Shown here: piece after piece, positions 1-13,200 of the stretch
Layout: each line of letters starts with the position of its first letter
Numbering within the stretch: position 1 is the stretch's first letter
Assembly: GCF_040412425.1 (NCBI RefSeq)
Contig: NC_089749.1
Span: 8,919,662-8,983,661 of the forward strand
Source: Macrobrachium rosenbergii
Taxonomy: Eukaryota; Arthropoda; Malacostraca; Decapoda; Palaemonidae
Length of the DNA: 64,000 nt
Direction of reading: 5' to 3'
The notes under the pieces: generated by a model
The model's database searches: none
Told to the model about the DNA's origin: nothing
What the model saw: the letters and a program-made list of their open reading frames with translations, nothing else
Made by a program: the position numbers and the translations under genes

Positions 1-676
1 TGTTTCTGGTGTCCTTGTTCCGGGAATCCTTGTTGTGGGTGTCTGAAGGACCTCTAGGATTCTTGGGTTCTCTCGGAGCAGGGTCGAAGTCAAAAATTGA
101 ATCGGCAAAAGGAAAGATATCATCGATATCTTCATTACTGTCATCTGATGCCTCGCCCTCAGCTGGTGAATTTTCCTTATCTGCTGAATCACCAGCAGAC
201 TCCTCGCCGCTGCTCTCGGCAGCCCCACCAGAGGCGCCGTTCGCAACGGGGTCAGAGTGACCTCCTTCAGCACCTGCGCCGGCATTTAAACTGCCGTTAT
301 GGTCATCAGAAGTAACTAATTCATGCTCTGCAGTTTGCCGGCTTTCCTCGCTATGGCCGCCAGTTCGAGATTCTGCTGTCATCTGGTCTACATTCGCGTC
401 TTCCTCGATGTACAAGACTGCATCGATGGTCTTCTCAACTCGAGCACCTCCTTCTCCTTCCACTAGCACCTTGGCGTCGTTCTCCACGGCCATTTCTGGA
501 TCCGCTGCCTTGACCACCATCTCCGCCGTCGGTCTCTCGAGGCAAAGATGATCGTCGAACCTCGACGTTATCGACGCCAGCCACGACAGGACAGTCTGCC
601 ACACCCAGCCGAGCACATCTCGCAAGGATGACTGCATGGCATGGGACGACATGGGATGGTGACCTGACCCCTACAT
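1..676 (-). CDS. 5' coding exon of an unrecognised acidic protein (partial, runs off window)
   Basis: The minus strand is open without a stop from an ATG at 652-650 to the window edge, about 217 codons. An in-frame TAG lies eight codons upstream of this ATG, which supports the start. A strong polypyrimidine-AG acceptor sits at 677-678, so this looks like an internal exon with a short 5' UTR part (653-676) and at least one upstream noncoding exon. The N-terminal ~30 residues are Trp/Leu-rich and could form an amphipathic or hydrophobic helix (DVLGWVWQTVLSWLASIT). The rest is low-complexity and acidic, rich in Glu, Asp, Ser, Gly and Ala, ending in a patch IDDIFPFADSIFDFDP near the edge. I do not recognise the family. 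The exon may end before position 1. The gene points away from INTS1. Confidence 0.6.
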
Positions 677-1891
677 CTGGAAAGAGAGAAGAAGAGTGTC
701 TCAGTTTACTCAGGCTATTTTTTTACCAATATACGGAAAATGCAGCTTGCCTGATTTTCCAAAAGAATGTAAAAACGAACATGACATGAAATACTCTAAT
801 CTATGACGAGAAAATGCATCAAGTAATGGTTTTGTTTAGATATAAAACTTTCTCACAGGAGAGTGCAACGACACTTAGGCCTAGTCACGAGTTTATGAAA
901 TACCCTTATTCAGAGACATCTGATTAACGGCAAGTCTCCATCATCAAATAAAATAATAACAATAGATAAATATGATGGTAACCGAAATAGGACATTTTTC
1001 CTTCAGCGTAGACCTAGTAACAAGACCAAATCAAACACACACACAAGGAACAAAATCAACACAACACGAAATATGACGAGAATCTTAGGGACCCAGCGAG
1101 AGAGGGCTGATGTCTGTTTACATCGAAATTGGCATAACATCTCGCTGCTGCTGCTGCTGACGGTATAGCAGGTGGTTTCAGCACTGTTTGGAAGGCAAGA
1201 ATAAAGGAACTAAAAAGAGAAAATCGCGTGGAGGGGTAAATCGCCGAGAATTTGGCAACACCAGCCAAATTTCTCTGTGGAGTTCATTCCCTGAAGGTGG
1301 CACGAGCCTCGTTCAGATGGGGACAACGTGTATTGCGCACATGCGTTTTCTGGTTTGTTCTAAATTTTTTTTGGACGAAATTAGGATACTAGGGAACTTT
1401 TAAGACGAGTTCGTATGCTCTTCTGTCTTTCAGAAGAAATTTACATTGAAAACAATTGAAAGTTTCTCTTGAAAGGCCACATTTTTCGTCAAGTACCAGC
1501 TATCAATGAGATATAGGCCTACAGCTGACATCATACTGGACTGTTTGGTTATAACACTTAAAATTTATTTTCAGCTGAAGGTGGATCTTATAACTCAAAT
1601 AAAACTTAATTAGGTCTTGAGCTTGACTATAGACAACACATCCCACTGCTATATAGGTATCAATAAGGGACCAACTGATCTAGATAAAGATAACATAACC
1701 TATTTCAAGATTACAGGCGATGGATTACATCACTGATACTGAATATCGGATTACAAGCCAACTGTTACTATAGTAGTCTGCTCCGGATCAGATCAGGCAG
1801 AGAAAGAGGGAGAGAGAGTTCTTGAAAGGTCCGGGCCTGCTTAATTCTCGTAATATACTAGCGGCGTGATAAAAGCCATCGCGATGCAAGG

Positions 1892-1898
1892 TATAAAA
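1892..1898 (+). promoter_or_regulatory. TATA-box-like motif
   Basis: TATAAAA reads on the plus strand inside the divergent intergenic region. A heat-shock-element-like TTCTAGAA lies at 2005-2012 and a perfect cAMP-response-type palindrome TGACGTCA at 2074-2081. The cluster could mark a core promoter, but no gene start is firmly linked to it. Confidence 0.2.
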
Positions 1899-2073
1899 AC
1901 ACAGGTTGGTCCGCGCCACCGACAAGTATCACTTAATCTCCATTTTATTCGCGCTATCAGATTAACCGCTCCTCTGCTAAGCTATTCTCTCGCTTTTCAT
2001 GACATTCTAGAACATACATATTTATGAACATGGCGCTGATCAAGCGAGACGGGATTCAGAACCATAGAGAGAA

Positions 2074-2081
2074 TGACGTCA
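2074..2081. promoter_or_regulatory. CRE-like palindrome TGACGTCA
   Basis: This is a perfect 8-bp CREB/ATF consensus in the divergent intergenic region between the acidic-protein gene and INTS1. An isolated 8-mer can occur by chance. Confidence 0.25.
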
Positions 2082-2946
2082 TTTAGAGACTTTTAACAAT
2101 CCGGACATACCAGCGCTCACAGAGCTTTGGCAGGAAATCTCTGCGACCGTTGCAGTGACGCAATTTCGTTAAATTTTTCCTAGATTTTCGAGAACGGCGG
2201 GACGTAGCATTCAGCCCTTGCTCCTTGAGCTGCCAAGACGCCAGATCAATCACTCAATCAATTATATAACACACAATTGAAATAAAAAATAAAAGAAATG
2301 GCCACAATACTTTCTGGTTTAATGCCTACTGTTTACAGAGTTGCCAATCATGATATATTGGGGTCAAGGCCATTGTACATGTACAACTAGACCTTGACCT
2401 TATGACCTGTGTCCCTTTGAAGATCTACATTGACCTTTAAGGACTATGAAGAGCAATGTCTCTCTCCATGCAGGCTGACTTCCTTTTGGAGCCTTCTTGG
2501 GTTTATATAAAGTCTACTGACTGTCCATAAGGGTTTTCAGCTGAAGATTTAAAGAAATAGATAAAAAAAAAAAGCAAGAAAGATTGATACATTTAAGTAT
2601 CTAAAAGTAAGATGACAGCAATATTAGCGGAGGTAAGTCAAATTATAGGCCTACCAAGTAAGGAAAGGTAGAATTAGGCCTACCAAGGAAAGGCAGAATG
2701 ATCTCTGGAAAAGATCTGATAGCTAAAGAGGAAACGTATGGAAGGATTGTTGAGCAAACTGTCCTCTATGGAAGTGACGTACCGCTTCAGATTGTGAACG
2801 GGTGATAATAGATCTATCTGTGAAATAAGATTATGCAGATGAATGGGAAGAAGTTGTATGAAGTTCAGCTTAAGCATTAGTATACAAGAAGCGTGAGATT
2901 GCATGGGAGATTAGTTGAATGACGCAATCTATGTTGGAACCAGGAA

Positions 2947-2977
2947 GGGGGGAGGTGGGGGAGGGGGCGGAGTTGGG
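2947..2977 (+). other. G-rich run, G-quadruplex candidate
   Basis: Four or more runs of three to six G lie within about 30 bases (runs of 6, 5, 5 and 3 G separated by short loops). The pattern fits a G-quadruplex-forming motif on the plus strand. Confidence 0.4.
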
Positions 2978-3357
2978 ACGACGTGTTACTGGTGATAAGC
3001 CTTAATGTGGAGGCAGAAGAAGTTATGGAAGTTCTCTACACAGGACGTACACCCACATCCACACATTTGTTTATATATTAAACTTCCCCCAGCTCGATCC
3101 AATACCTCTGTTCTGGTGTCAGTTTCAAATTGTATTTTCTAAAAATTTCGTCATATAATTAGACGACATTACTTAACTCTTTTCGTATTAAAAATACACT
3201 CATTATTTCGACGAAAGGAAACCGTTTTGCGCGAGAGCGAGCGCGCACGGGCTAAGGAACTGCATTCAGATACATACTTTTGGTGCCTGGGTCTGGTGCA
3301 ATCTCAAATCGTATAGAAGACGATCAATAAAACTGAGCACGACCGAGGTTGGTTCGT

Positions 3358-3391
3358 ATGTGTGTGAGAGTGTGTGTGTGTGTGTGTGTGC
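3358..3391. repeat. TG dinucleotide microsatellite
   Basis: The stretch is almost pure TG with one GA interruption. Confidence 0.85.
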
Positions 3392-4493
3392 AATACGAAC
3401 GAGCCATTTATAAGCACAAAACGTAGGATGTTATAATAGCAATTTTCTAACAAATGACTCGTTGTAGCGGATATCAACCCGACCAGAGGCGCAGGCACAG
3501 ATGAAGGGATATGAATCACTCGAAATCATTCACAGTTCTGACTAATGTCTCCCATATGAATTGCAATCGTTTCAATCCCTCGTTAAAAGGGAACTTATTT
3601 CTGCAATACTCGTTTACTACGACGTGATTGCCCGTCTTTGGACGATTTTTCGTTTTATTTTCTCTCTCAATAAATCGATAAGCTTTGTATATTTTCAAAC
3701 GAGGAAAGTTTAGAAGTAAACGAACGCAAACAATTAAGACGAAAGTGTGAAGGAATTAAAGGCAAATGCGTTTACTCCATGAAGATACAAGCAAACATCC
3801 AACGAATACCACCTCCTCCTTCTATCATCCTATTCCTCCTCCTCTCCCTCCCCTCCACCAATCCCCTCCCCCAGCCCCCTTCCTTCACAAACGATCATAG
3901 CGGTCTGCTGTGTTGGTGCGGCGGCGGCGCCGCCTCCACCACCATATCTCCAACATCAGCGCACACGACGTAACGATCACACTGCACAAAATCCGCTCTG
4001 CAATTCCTTTTATTCGACACCCCCGCCATCGACTGCGGGTCAATGTCGAATGTTACACGAACCGCCCACCCTCTAATCGAGAGTCGGTCACCAAGGACGA
4101 CGACGAAATTCGCTTATAATAATAATCCCGAGCCGCATACTTTTCTCGTGAACAATTTTGTTGTTGCTAACCCGATCTACGCCCGCGAACAACCTCCCCC
4201 GGTTCGCCCGATAAAACGGCAGCAATCTTGGGAAACCGGTGGCTGCACGCCCTCGCAGGCCTTACCTGTGAGGCGAAACGATCGTAGGGCGAAGGGTAAT
4301 CCACTGGGGACACTGGAAATGCCTCGATGTCCTGGGGAGTGTCGGCTTATAACGTAGTTGCTCCCTTTGGTGACTCGAGACTTCTGGCAGCGGCCAGGGC
4401 CCAGGGCTCGGCTCTGTTGGTGGTGATGGCGTTCGCTAAGGTGTTTATCGCCAGTGCTCGCCACATGGTGCAATGTTCAGCATACTACATTGC

Positions 4494-4498
<5 letters not shown>

Positions 4499-4568
<70 letters not shown>
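4499..4568. repeat. CT dinucleotide microsatellite (~35 units)
   Basis: An uninterrupted CT run sits at the downstream edge of a CpG-rich block. Confidence 0.95.
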
Positions 4569-4572
<4 letters not shown>

Positions 4573-6925
4573 AGACTGTATAGGCCCTCTGCCACCCAGA
4601 CATCATACCAAATAATACGTAATATAGTTCATAAAACCGAACAGCTATAAGCTACAGCAATCTATTTTATCGTTTATCTCAGATGGCGCAACAAAGTGAA
4701 GATCGGAAGAAGAAATAAGAGGAAAACTACGATTTTTCTTCTCATTCCGTTCTAGAGAAAGGCAGCAAGGTATAAAACAGTATCTCATAATCTCAGTCAC
4801 ACGAGGCAACGTAAATATTTTAGTTAATTGCATGTGTTAGTTCACGATACGTTGTACCATTTTCTTTTTCGATTCCTATTGAGACGAACCCTTTATTTTT
4901 TGTCAAAACGTACTCGCAAGGAATTGCAAGATGTGACAAGAGTTTTGTCCGGGAAAATCTTCCACCTCGGATGAGTCATTCGTTCTCGTAAGGGTGAAAA
5001 GAGGTGTCGTCATTACTCGCTAGGATTCTGTTTCATTCTGTCCAAAGTAGTGTTTCATTTTGGGAGCTTATTATGCTCCGACTTCTTGGTATTTTTAACT
5101 TTAAACATTATTTCAGCAAGGCGTGAAATAATTTCCGCACCAGATCCAGATATGAGCAGCCGATCAGCTGCACAAGTTAGGTTTCTTTCACCATTGAATA
5201 ATCCTTATGACATCACCGTTATTTACACGATTCGGTCTCGTTGGGCTTACGCTCGTACTAGTTTCAGTACTAATCTGATTTAGCGTCTCAGCACGTTCAC
5301 ATTTATGTTTTCAAGACTATTTCTTAAGGAAGCAAGGAATTTATCAGCCAGTTCTTGATCACTAAAACCACCGCGAAGCCTTTGTATCTTAAGATTATCA
5401 TTTAAGCCATCGAGAAGCAGAGACTGTTTATTCCTGTTCATTGTTGCTTCTCGGATTTTCAGGAGCATTTGTAATGATTCTTTACCGTTCTATTTACTTC
5501 CCATTAAGTCTAGTCGTTCAATCAACTTTCCCTAAGTTGAAAAATTATATTGATATCTTCTGTTATTTTCCGAGTTACTTAATTACTGAAAACATATCGA
5601 GAGGAATTCGGTCTATTCCTAAAACTTCGTTGTTTTTTAAAGTTCCAAATGTTAGGCCTATATGCCTATTTACGAAGTGCCAGCAGTATTACCAAAGGTT
5701 ATGTGGTTCCATATCTTTTTATCATCATTATTATGAATAGCCTTTACGTCAGGAATTGCAACAACCATTTTCCTCACTGTGAACATTACGTATCCTGGTC
5801 ATTGCATTATCTCTAAAACCTCTATGAACAAAATTGGGAACCTTATTTTTCTTCTCAAAGATTTTATAGGAATCCTGTGTAGATATTATTAATAATATTT
5901 TTTTCTTCGACTTTATCTGCATAAGTGATCTTCTCAATATTAGGCGCAGTCACGTTTATAACAATTTATAACATTTTATTCTTCCCGAGATTACCAGCCT
6001 AATTGAAGTCATTGCCCTAGTGTTACCCCTTCTTCATATTCATTCACTAAGGAATGCCCTGTATCAAAACATCTAGGGCATAGCCACTTATCTCTCATGA
6101 TGCCATCATCATTGATGCCTTCCAAGAAAATGGTTTTCTTGTACTACCAAGGGTTTGTCTAAGTACAGCACAGTCAATTTAAAGAAAAAAAATGTATCTG
6201 GTTCGTTCAATAGCCATGATCAGAATGCTGTTCAAAATGCTGGTCTACCTAACCAAGTTAGAACATTTTGATAACATTCACTTGACAGATAAGGAGATTC
6301 TCAACGACAGTAGAATAAATTGGAAAAGTTGACTCTGATTTAACAAAGAAGAAGGATCAGTATCAGAAATCCCTAGATATATTGACACTTGGACTGAATA
6401 ATGGACTTCATATAAATTATTGTTTTTTTTTCTGTTGCAGCCTATGATACCTCTAGCCCTGAATAACTTTTATTATTGTAGTTCTAGATTAAAACCACCT
6501 GCATTTATTTTGGGTACTGAATTATTTGCTATTCATGACCATTCATCATATTCACATCCTGTCAAATCCCCACCTTTTCCTATATCGGATTTGGAACTGG
6601 GACAAATCCCCGTTCCTCTTTCGCCAGCCATGTAACTGAAGTGATCACTAGAGCTTGTTCTGAAGTGTTGATCACTGTAATTAATCGAATATATCTGTGA
6701 ATATATTATATTGTAATAATGAGAACTCATGGCAGCTGTTTGATTATATAGTACTAAGCTTCACGAGATGGCATGAATTTATTAATAATTTTTTTTTAGT
6801 GGAGGGACTGACACACATTAAAGGATTAATATATTATGCATAAAAGCTGTAATTAATATATATTTATTCGTATTTTATTTTGTACAGGAGAGCCTACAGC
6901 TACAGGTCTTCAATTCCTTCAAAAA

Positions 6926-6973
6926 ATGAGAGAGAAGAAGAAGTGTTTGTTGTCACTTGGCTCCTACCAGTAG
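6926..6973 (+). other. candidate upstream ORF in INTS1 leader
   Basis: ATG at 6926 opens a 15-codon frame ending in TAG. It follows a good splice acceptor near 6887 (polypyrimidine then ACAG), so it may lie in the last 5' UTR exon of INTS1. A second upstream ATG at 7083 opens a 23-codon frame that overlaps the INTS1 start out of frame and stops at 7154. Confidence 0.3.
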
Positions 6974-7093
6974 TCCTCTTATTAATCATAAATGAAGATA
7001 ATTAGACATTTTAAGTCAATGTCGCCGATGAAACTGTAAATTCGAGTGACTATAGCATCTTAATCCAAGCCAGAGGAGTTAAATGAGGGGAAG

Positions 7094-7244
7094 ATGGATC
7101 GAAAAGGGCCGAGAAGTGCCAAGCCGAAGAACGTGCCCCTGCCTGGCAACTTAATCACTTTGGGCAAAAATCCGGGCCGGACAGATACCCAGATCGACAA
7201 GGCGTCCGCCCATTCGACGGGGTATTCCGCCGGGAAGTCGACAG
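7094..7244 (+). CDS. INTS1: INTS1 coding exon 1
   Basis: The start ATG at 7094 gives MDRKGPRS..., followed by PGNLITLGKN, which corresponds to the human PGDFIALG segment. The exon codes residues 1-50, ends in phase 1, and has donor GTAATT at 7245. Confidence 0.85.
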
Positions 7245-10200
7245 GTAATTAAGAAGAATTCTTAGTAGTCAAATAGACCTTAGAGAAAGTCCCCAAAATC
7301 GTGAGACCTAAACAGTAGGAAAGGCAAAGGTATCCTATACCCTGGATGTGGTGTCCTGCAGGGTAGACTTGTTTGACCCTTCCAGTTGTGATATCTGGGT
7401 ATTAATTTAGGTAAAAATTTAGTTGCGTGGCCTGATTCCCACCAATCGCTGACCGGGACTGGTTACGGCCTTTTTGGGGGTGGGGTCCAAGGGGGTCGCC
7501 CTCCCGGCCAGGTCAGGGCCACATTGCCCTAAGTTAGGTCAGGCAGGGAAGATCTAGCTAGGTCAGGACCTGGCATTATAGGAAAGGTTATTCCTATTTA
7601 TGTATGAGGAACCTGTCCCGGTCGACGGCCAGCGGGAATCTGGCCGCGCAAATAAAGTGAAGTTTTACCTTAATTTACTCGGTAGAACTATAGCACGGTA
7701 TCTCTACATAACAGTTCTGCACAAATTATTGCCTTGAAATTGATTTTTCATAAACTTTTAGTGTTGCTGATTTAACATACAACTCTATCCAACAATGTTG
7801 GGGACCCAGCGGGAACTCGGGGTTTTGGATGGGGAAATACACCAAGAGACCATACTGTCATGACGGTCACGCGGAACGCTTCCGATCGCCAGAAAATAAC
7901 GGTAAATTGTTAATAAGCAACCAAAGTACTACAGGAAAAGTCAGTTTCCAAGGTAACACCAGATGCGGAGCAACCCCATAGTTCTACCTTAATTTATTCT
8001 AAACTGTTATCTGAAATTGCTCAGGGCGGGCACAGTGCCTCAGGTTAGGTTAGGAAGGTAAGATCTGGTTAGGTCAGGACATGACATCCTAGAAAAGGTT
8101 AGGTTTGTTTCCATTTGTGAAACCTGTTCCTGTCGTTCTACACTCGCCCCGTCACATCTATGGCAAATTTATTGTGACCAAGGTTTTTATCATCTTTTAT
8201 GTTTTGCCACTCATTCCATGGTAGTAAAGACCCTTGGGGGGTTATGGCCTGAAGATCCCCACTAGGTAAGGCACAGCACCCTAAGTCAGATTGGGAAGGT
8301 AAGGTCTGGTCATGTCAGGATGCAGCATTTTAGGAAAGGTTAGGTTTGGCCCGTTTTCACGGCCGGATTTCTTATGCTTGCCTCTGTTTCCCTACTCTGC
8401 TTCCACTCCATTTACTCCAAACTAAATTTACTTTCACTTTCTTTTATTTATGATTTACCATTAATTCAAATGGGGCTGGCACTGAATGTGGCACTCATGG
8501 GATTGGTGCTGGTATTAGAGTAAAACTTCAACGCAAAATAGGCTAAACAAACAATAAAAACGTTCAAAGCACTTTTAAACGTATGAAAATGATATTTTCA
8601 AGTCCAAAATGCGATTATGGTCTAGGAAAGTTTTATCGTTGTCTGCTTTGCCTAGTACAGTGTTTGACTATGAGTCAGAAACTACTTATGTTACATAGGC
8701 TCCGGCTGTATTTTTTCTAACGTAAAATTATTGTAGAATCGTCTAGTTGCGTGCTCTATTATTCCTGCTAGTCACTGAGCAAAAATATGCAAAGGTTACA
8801 TGGAGACTACTACCACACCTCTCTGGTTTCGTAACTACCAGTTTGTGTGGAAAATGAGCTCTGTGTTTAATGCCAGTCCTTTGAAAATGAACCTAAAAAC
8901 ACTAACAAAATATGGTAAATATCATAAACCCAAGAAAAATATAAAAAACAATCAAAAGGAGGGTTTTAGGCTTCGGAACGGTCGGCATATTAGGTTAGGT
9001 TAGATGAGGGAGGGGTCCAGGGAACTGAAAACCCAATGGCTAGGCCACCTAGGTTAGGTTAGGTGAGGGGGTCCCTAGAGTCCCCTGGCTATGTAAGAAC
9101 CCAACCCCCTAGGTAGGGGTTGCCTAGGCCTTGGTAGCAACCTGATTCCCTAGGTTAGGTTAAGCTAGGCTTGTGTCCCACTAGCAATGCATAATGAGTA
9201 GAAGCTCCATTCTAGGGGTCTAAACAATTTTGTGAGTGGTTTGCGGTTATGTGAATATAAATCAAGATTTTTAGTTTAGAGTAAACGGCCCAGCAAACAC
9301 TAATAATTTTAGTACAAGGCAAAATTCACCTGCAGATCTTTTCAGTCAGGGTTTCACGTGTTTAGTCAGGTGCCAGAAACTTAAAAGTTTGTTTGGGAAC
9401 ATGTTTAAAACTTCTAGACACTCACACTTTCAGTTTCCCTAACGTTATTATATTTACACTTTCCAAACTTGGCCTCCTCTGTTTCCACAACATTTTCTTC
9501 GTCACCGATTTGAGCATTGTTATTTTCTATATGGGTTAACCATTTCCCAGCTGAAACTGTGTACTGACACATCAACAAGTTCAGCAACTTCATCATGGGT
9601 AATTTGACTTATTCTAAACCACTAGTGCAGCTGTAGAATCTGAAGTGAGCTTCTTCAAACCTTGTCCCTTTCAGACCGTAGATGTATAGTCTGCAGTGAA
9701 CATCATTATCATGCAAATCACATGTGACTTTATCTTAACAAAACCACATTTATATTCTATATTTAAAACTTCATGCAATGTTAAAAAGTTCAGGCAGGAT
9801 TTGCAGTCAGAACAAATTCTAACAGAATCAATACCATCCACCTCACACTTCGTGCAAAACAACATTGTACTGCTTCCTTTTGCAGTGACAATTCAAAACA
9901 GCTGATTCCAAGTTTGGTGAAACAGCCTTTGTCAAGTTGTACGTGATATGAGGCCTATGATCAGCCTAAAATTGAGAAAGAATTTCATAGGTTGACAATG
10001 AACACCATTTGCATGCATGGTAGCCACAAGACAGTTGATGGCCTCAACTGGTGATTTTAACAATCCCATAGGTTTTATAAAACTTCTAGATCTTCATCTC
10101 AAGGTGACTTTGGTAAAGTGTTACTATATAATACGCGTAGATCATTGCTAACAGTTAAAAGTATTTTGACAACTTGCAAGTAATTTTTAATGCCACGGCC

Positions 10201-13200
10201 AGTTGGCCACACATACAGTAGTGTTAAATTTTCCCATTGCTTTTTAGATAGTATGTCAATAAGTAAGTCTTAGAACGTATAAACATACAGTAATTTATTT
10301 TCATATGCAGTAGTGTATGTAACCTGTATAAGTCATGTTCAGTAAGTGTTTGCTATGATTTCCAGGTCCATCTGGAGAGCGTGGAAGAGATGGTGGTGCA
10401 GGTTCATCAGGGTTACTCGGAAAAAAACCCAAGCCAGGCTTGGGAGGTGCGTCCGCAGTTGGACGCCCGGGTGTTTCAAAACAAATTGCCGGTGATAATA
10501 TGGTCAACTTGCTGAGTGAAGAATGGGAAAATGTTGCTGCAGAGGTACAGTATTTACTTGGCTTTTTATGTTCTTACTGAGCTATAGTCTTTATTCGTCC
10601 ACCTTGTGTTTAAGCAGCTTGATGTCCTAATTGGATTTGTTTTTCATTCATAGTAGAATTACTGTAAGTTATCTAACCTTTCATGAAAAAGGTAGATGAC
10701 TTAAGGCGGTAACAAAGGTTCTTACTGTAGATTACATTACTGTAATGTATCAGTTTGAGGAAGTGCTCGTAAGTGTTACTGTGTTTGTTAAGCTGAAAAC
10801 TGACATAATATTTTTGTCTGTGCTATGCTGTAGAGTAATCAGTATTTTTTATCTCAATACTTTTTTCTGAATACAGGCAGTCCTTGGTTTATGACGGGGT
10901 TCCGCTTTTTACGCCGCGTCAGAAACCGAAAAATCGTCAAAAATCTAAGAAAATCTTTTACTTTAATGCTTTGGGTATTGGAAAATGATGTAAACCACAT
11001 TTTTATTGAGTTTTTCTTCATAAAAACTCAAATTTTTATTATTCTGCTGTTTGGAGCCATACATCTTCCGTCGGATCGCAGCGTCTGACGCAGTCGTAAC
11101 CCTGGAACATGTGTCATAAACCGGGAAATAATTTCTGATGAATATATTTGAAAACCGTTGTAACCTCGGAACGTCGTAAACCGGGGACTGCCTGTATGTG
11201 GAATTTTTCTTTTGAATCCTAGTTACTGTTTTTAGGTTTATGAGAGACTTAGTGACTACAGCTTCATATTTTTTTTTTACAGGTCGACCCAAATGATTTG
11301 ATACCCTTCATAGAAGCAGGAGAGGAGTGTGGCGATGCTGGTAATTCAGAGATGTATCTGTGTGGAGCTGTCAAGAGTCTCAGAGCGCAGAGAACCAAAC
11401 CAGATAGTTTGCTCTGCTTTTCCCTTATGTACTTAGCAAAAGTCAAGCCATACCTTTTCAGCAGATCTGAAATGGTTGTGGAGGCTTTTGCTCACTTCTC
11501 AAAAGGGACCATTCAATGACTTACAAAACAAAGGGTAATGCTGCTGTCTCAGTTCTGGCTGCCAACATTCTGCTGGCAGCCTTTCAAGATGAAAAGTCCT
11601 GGCCAGACATATTCGTTCGCGTATATATTGAAGATTCTCTCGGTGAGAGAATTTGGGTAGACCACGAAGACTGCAAAGGATTTGTAGATAATATTGCCAC
11701 AGGTTTCAAAACCAAGTTACCACCTAAGAATCTGTTGTATCCTGATCTGGGAATGGGTAGCCGTCAAGATTGTCCATCTCCTCCTGTGTCAGTAGGTTCG
11801 GGGGGAGCCGATTCTGGCGATGGTGACTCCGAATTGTCTTTAGAGTGCAAAGAGAGCTTAGATGTAAGTGTTACGAATCGTTATGCAGGCATATTGGTAG
11901 ATGTTGAAGAGATGGTAATGGAAGCAGTACAACACCAGCTAGGAGTTAGACATCAGAGTCCTGATGCTGTTGCCCGCAATTTCATTCGATTTTTGTCGTC
12001 GGTATGTGGCATTCCTGAAGTACGTAGGCACGTTGCCCCAAGACTTGAGATGTGGCTCCAAAGTCCCAAGCTACAAAGACCAGCTACGGAGTTGCTCATG
12101 TCGCTTTGTTTGAATTGTAATACTCACTCTCAGCTGGATATTGAGTGCATTAGTCATGTCATAAGGCTGAGATTGAAGCATAAGCCACTTATCAATCAGT
12201 ATATGTCTTGTTTGAGGGAACTACTAGCTGCCCACCCTGATAATATTCCTTCTGTAATGAAGCATACACTCTATAATGAACTGTCTCAGGCTAGAAATCC
12301 GAGCAATATGGCAATCCTCTCAGTCATATTTCAATTTGCCCCCGAGCATGCTGCCATAATACTTGCAGAAGAATTCCAAGAACTTCTTTGCAACAAGGAA
12401 GACTTTCTTAGGGCCCTGAGAGCTCTCTTGCGAGAAATTGTCAGGGCGCTGAGGCATGACATGCAGTTCCAGAAGTTTTGTATAGGTCTGATGAAAGATC
12501 GAAAAGATCAGTCATTTCGTGATAACTTTGAGTTCAAAGAGAGGATGTTTCACAGCATTACTGATCTCATTGTGCTTACTCTCTTTGTGGCCATCTCCCC
12601 ACAAGTAAGGGAGAGTGCAGCTCAGATGTATAGAGGGGAACAGAGAGACTTGGATCCCGTCAGAAGGTACCAAGAATTGGTGGCTTCTGTCCAGCGTGAT
12701 GCCCTTTCGTGGTTGTATAGAGTCGTCCCGAAATGCTACAATCCCAGTAAAGAAGAATACACACGATGCCTCCACAAGATACTGATGTTTGAAGGAGCTG
12801 AGGTATATTTCAACAAAGATAACTGGCCGACTGAAAATGACCGTCCTTTATACTTCAGGTTAACTTCGGAAATACCCGTCAAACAAGAAACCCTGACAAG
12901 ACTTCTCATGATAGCAGTGATGAAAGATCAGTGGATGAAGTCTCAAGACTTACTGGAGTTAGTGGACAAACTTGTGAAAAGAGCCACAGCCCTTCATAAT
13001 GATGAATTGGAGGTGTTGCACATAGAGGACACAAAAATCATAGAACTCATATTCAACTTATGCCCGTATATTCCCCCTGAGAACTCACCTCTGCCGCAGG
13101 GGTACAGACCACCAAAAACTGCTATTGCTAACTTGTATTGGAAAGCTTGGATGATACTTTTGCTTATAACTGCTCACAATCCTACAGTATTTGGATTACT

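Larger units (their letters stand above)
677..6887. other. intergenic interval between divergent genes
   Basis: No convincing coding exon is visible. The interval holds a TATA-like motif near 1892, a TGACGTCA palindrome at 2074-2081, a G-rich run at 2947-2977, a TG microsatellite near 3360, a CpG-rich block around 3900-4470 and a 70-bp CT array at 4499-4568. The remainder (4640-6880) is AT-rich with only short chance reading frames. Promoters for the minus-strand gene and for INTS1 should lie here, but start sites cannot be fixed from sequence alone. Confidence 0.5.

Noticed and set aside
4177..4473. 98-codon minus-strand frame in the CpG-rich block
   Set aside because: No splice context, no recognisable protein, and an overlapping plus-strand frame is equally open. 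High GC alone explains it.
9414..9905. Cys-containing short frames (KCEVDGIDSVRICSDCK) in INTS1 intron 1
   Set aside because: Possibly a decayed transposon protein, but no second motif or continuous frame supports it.
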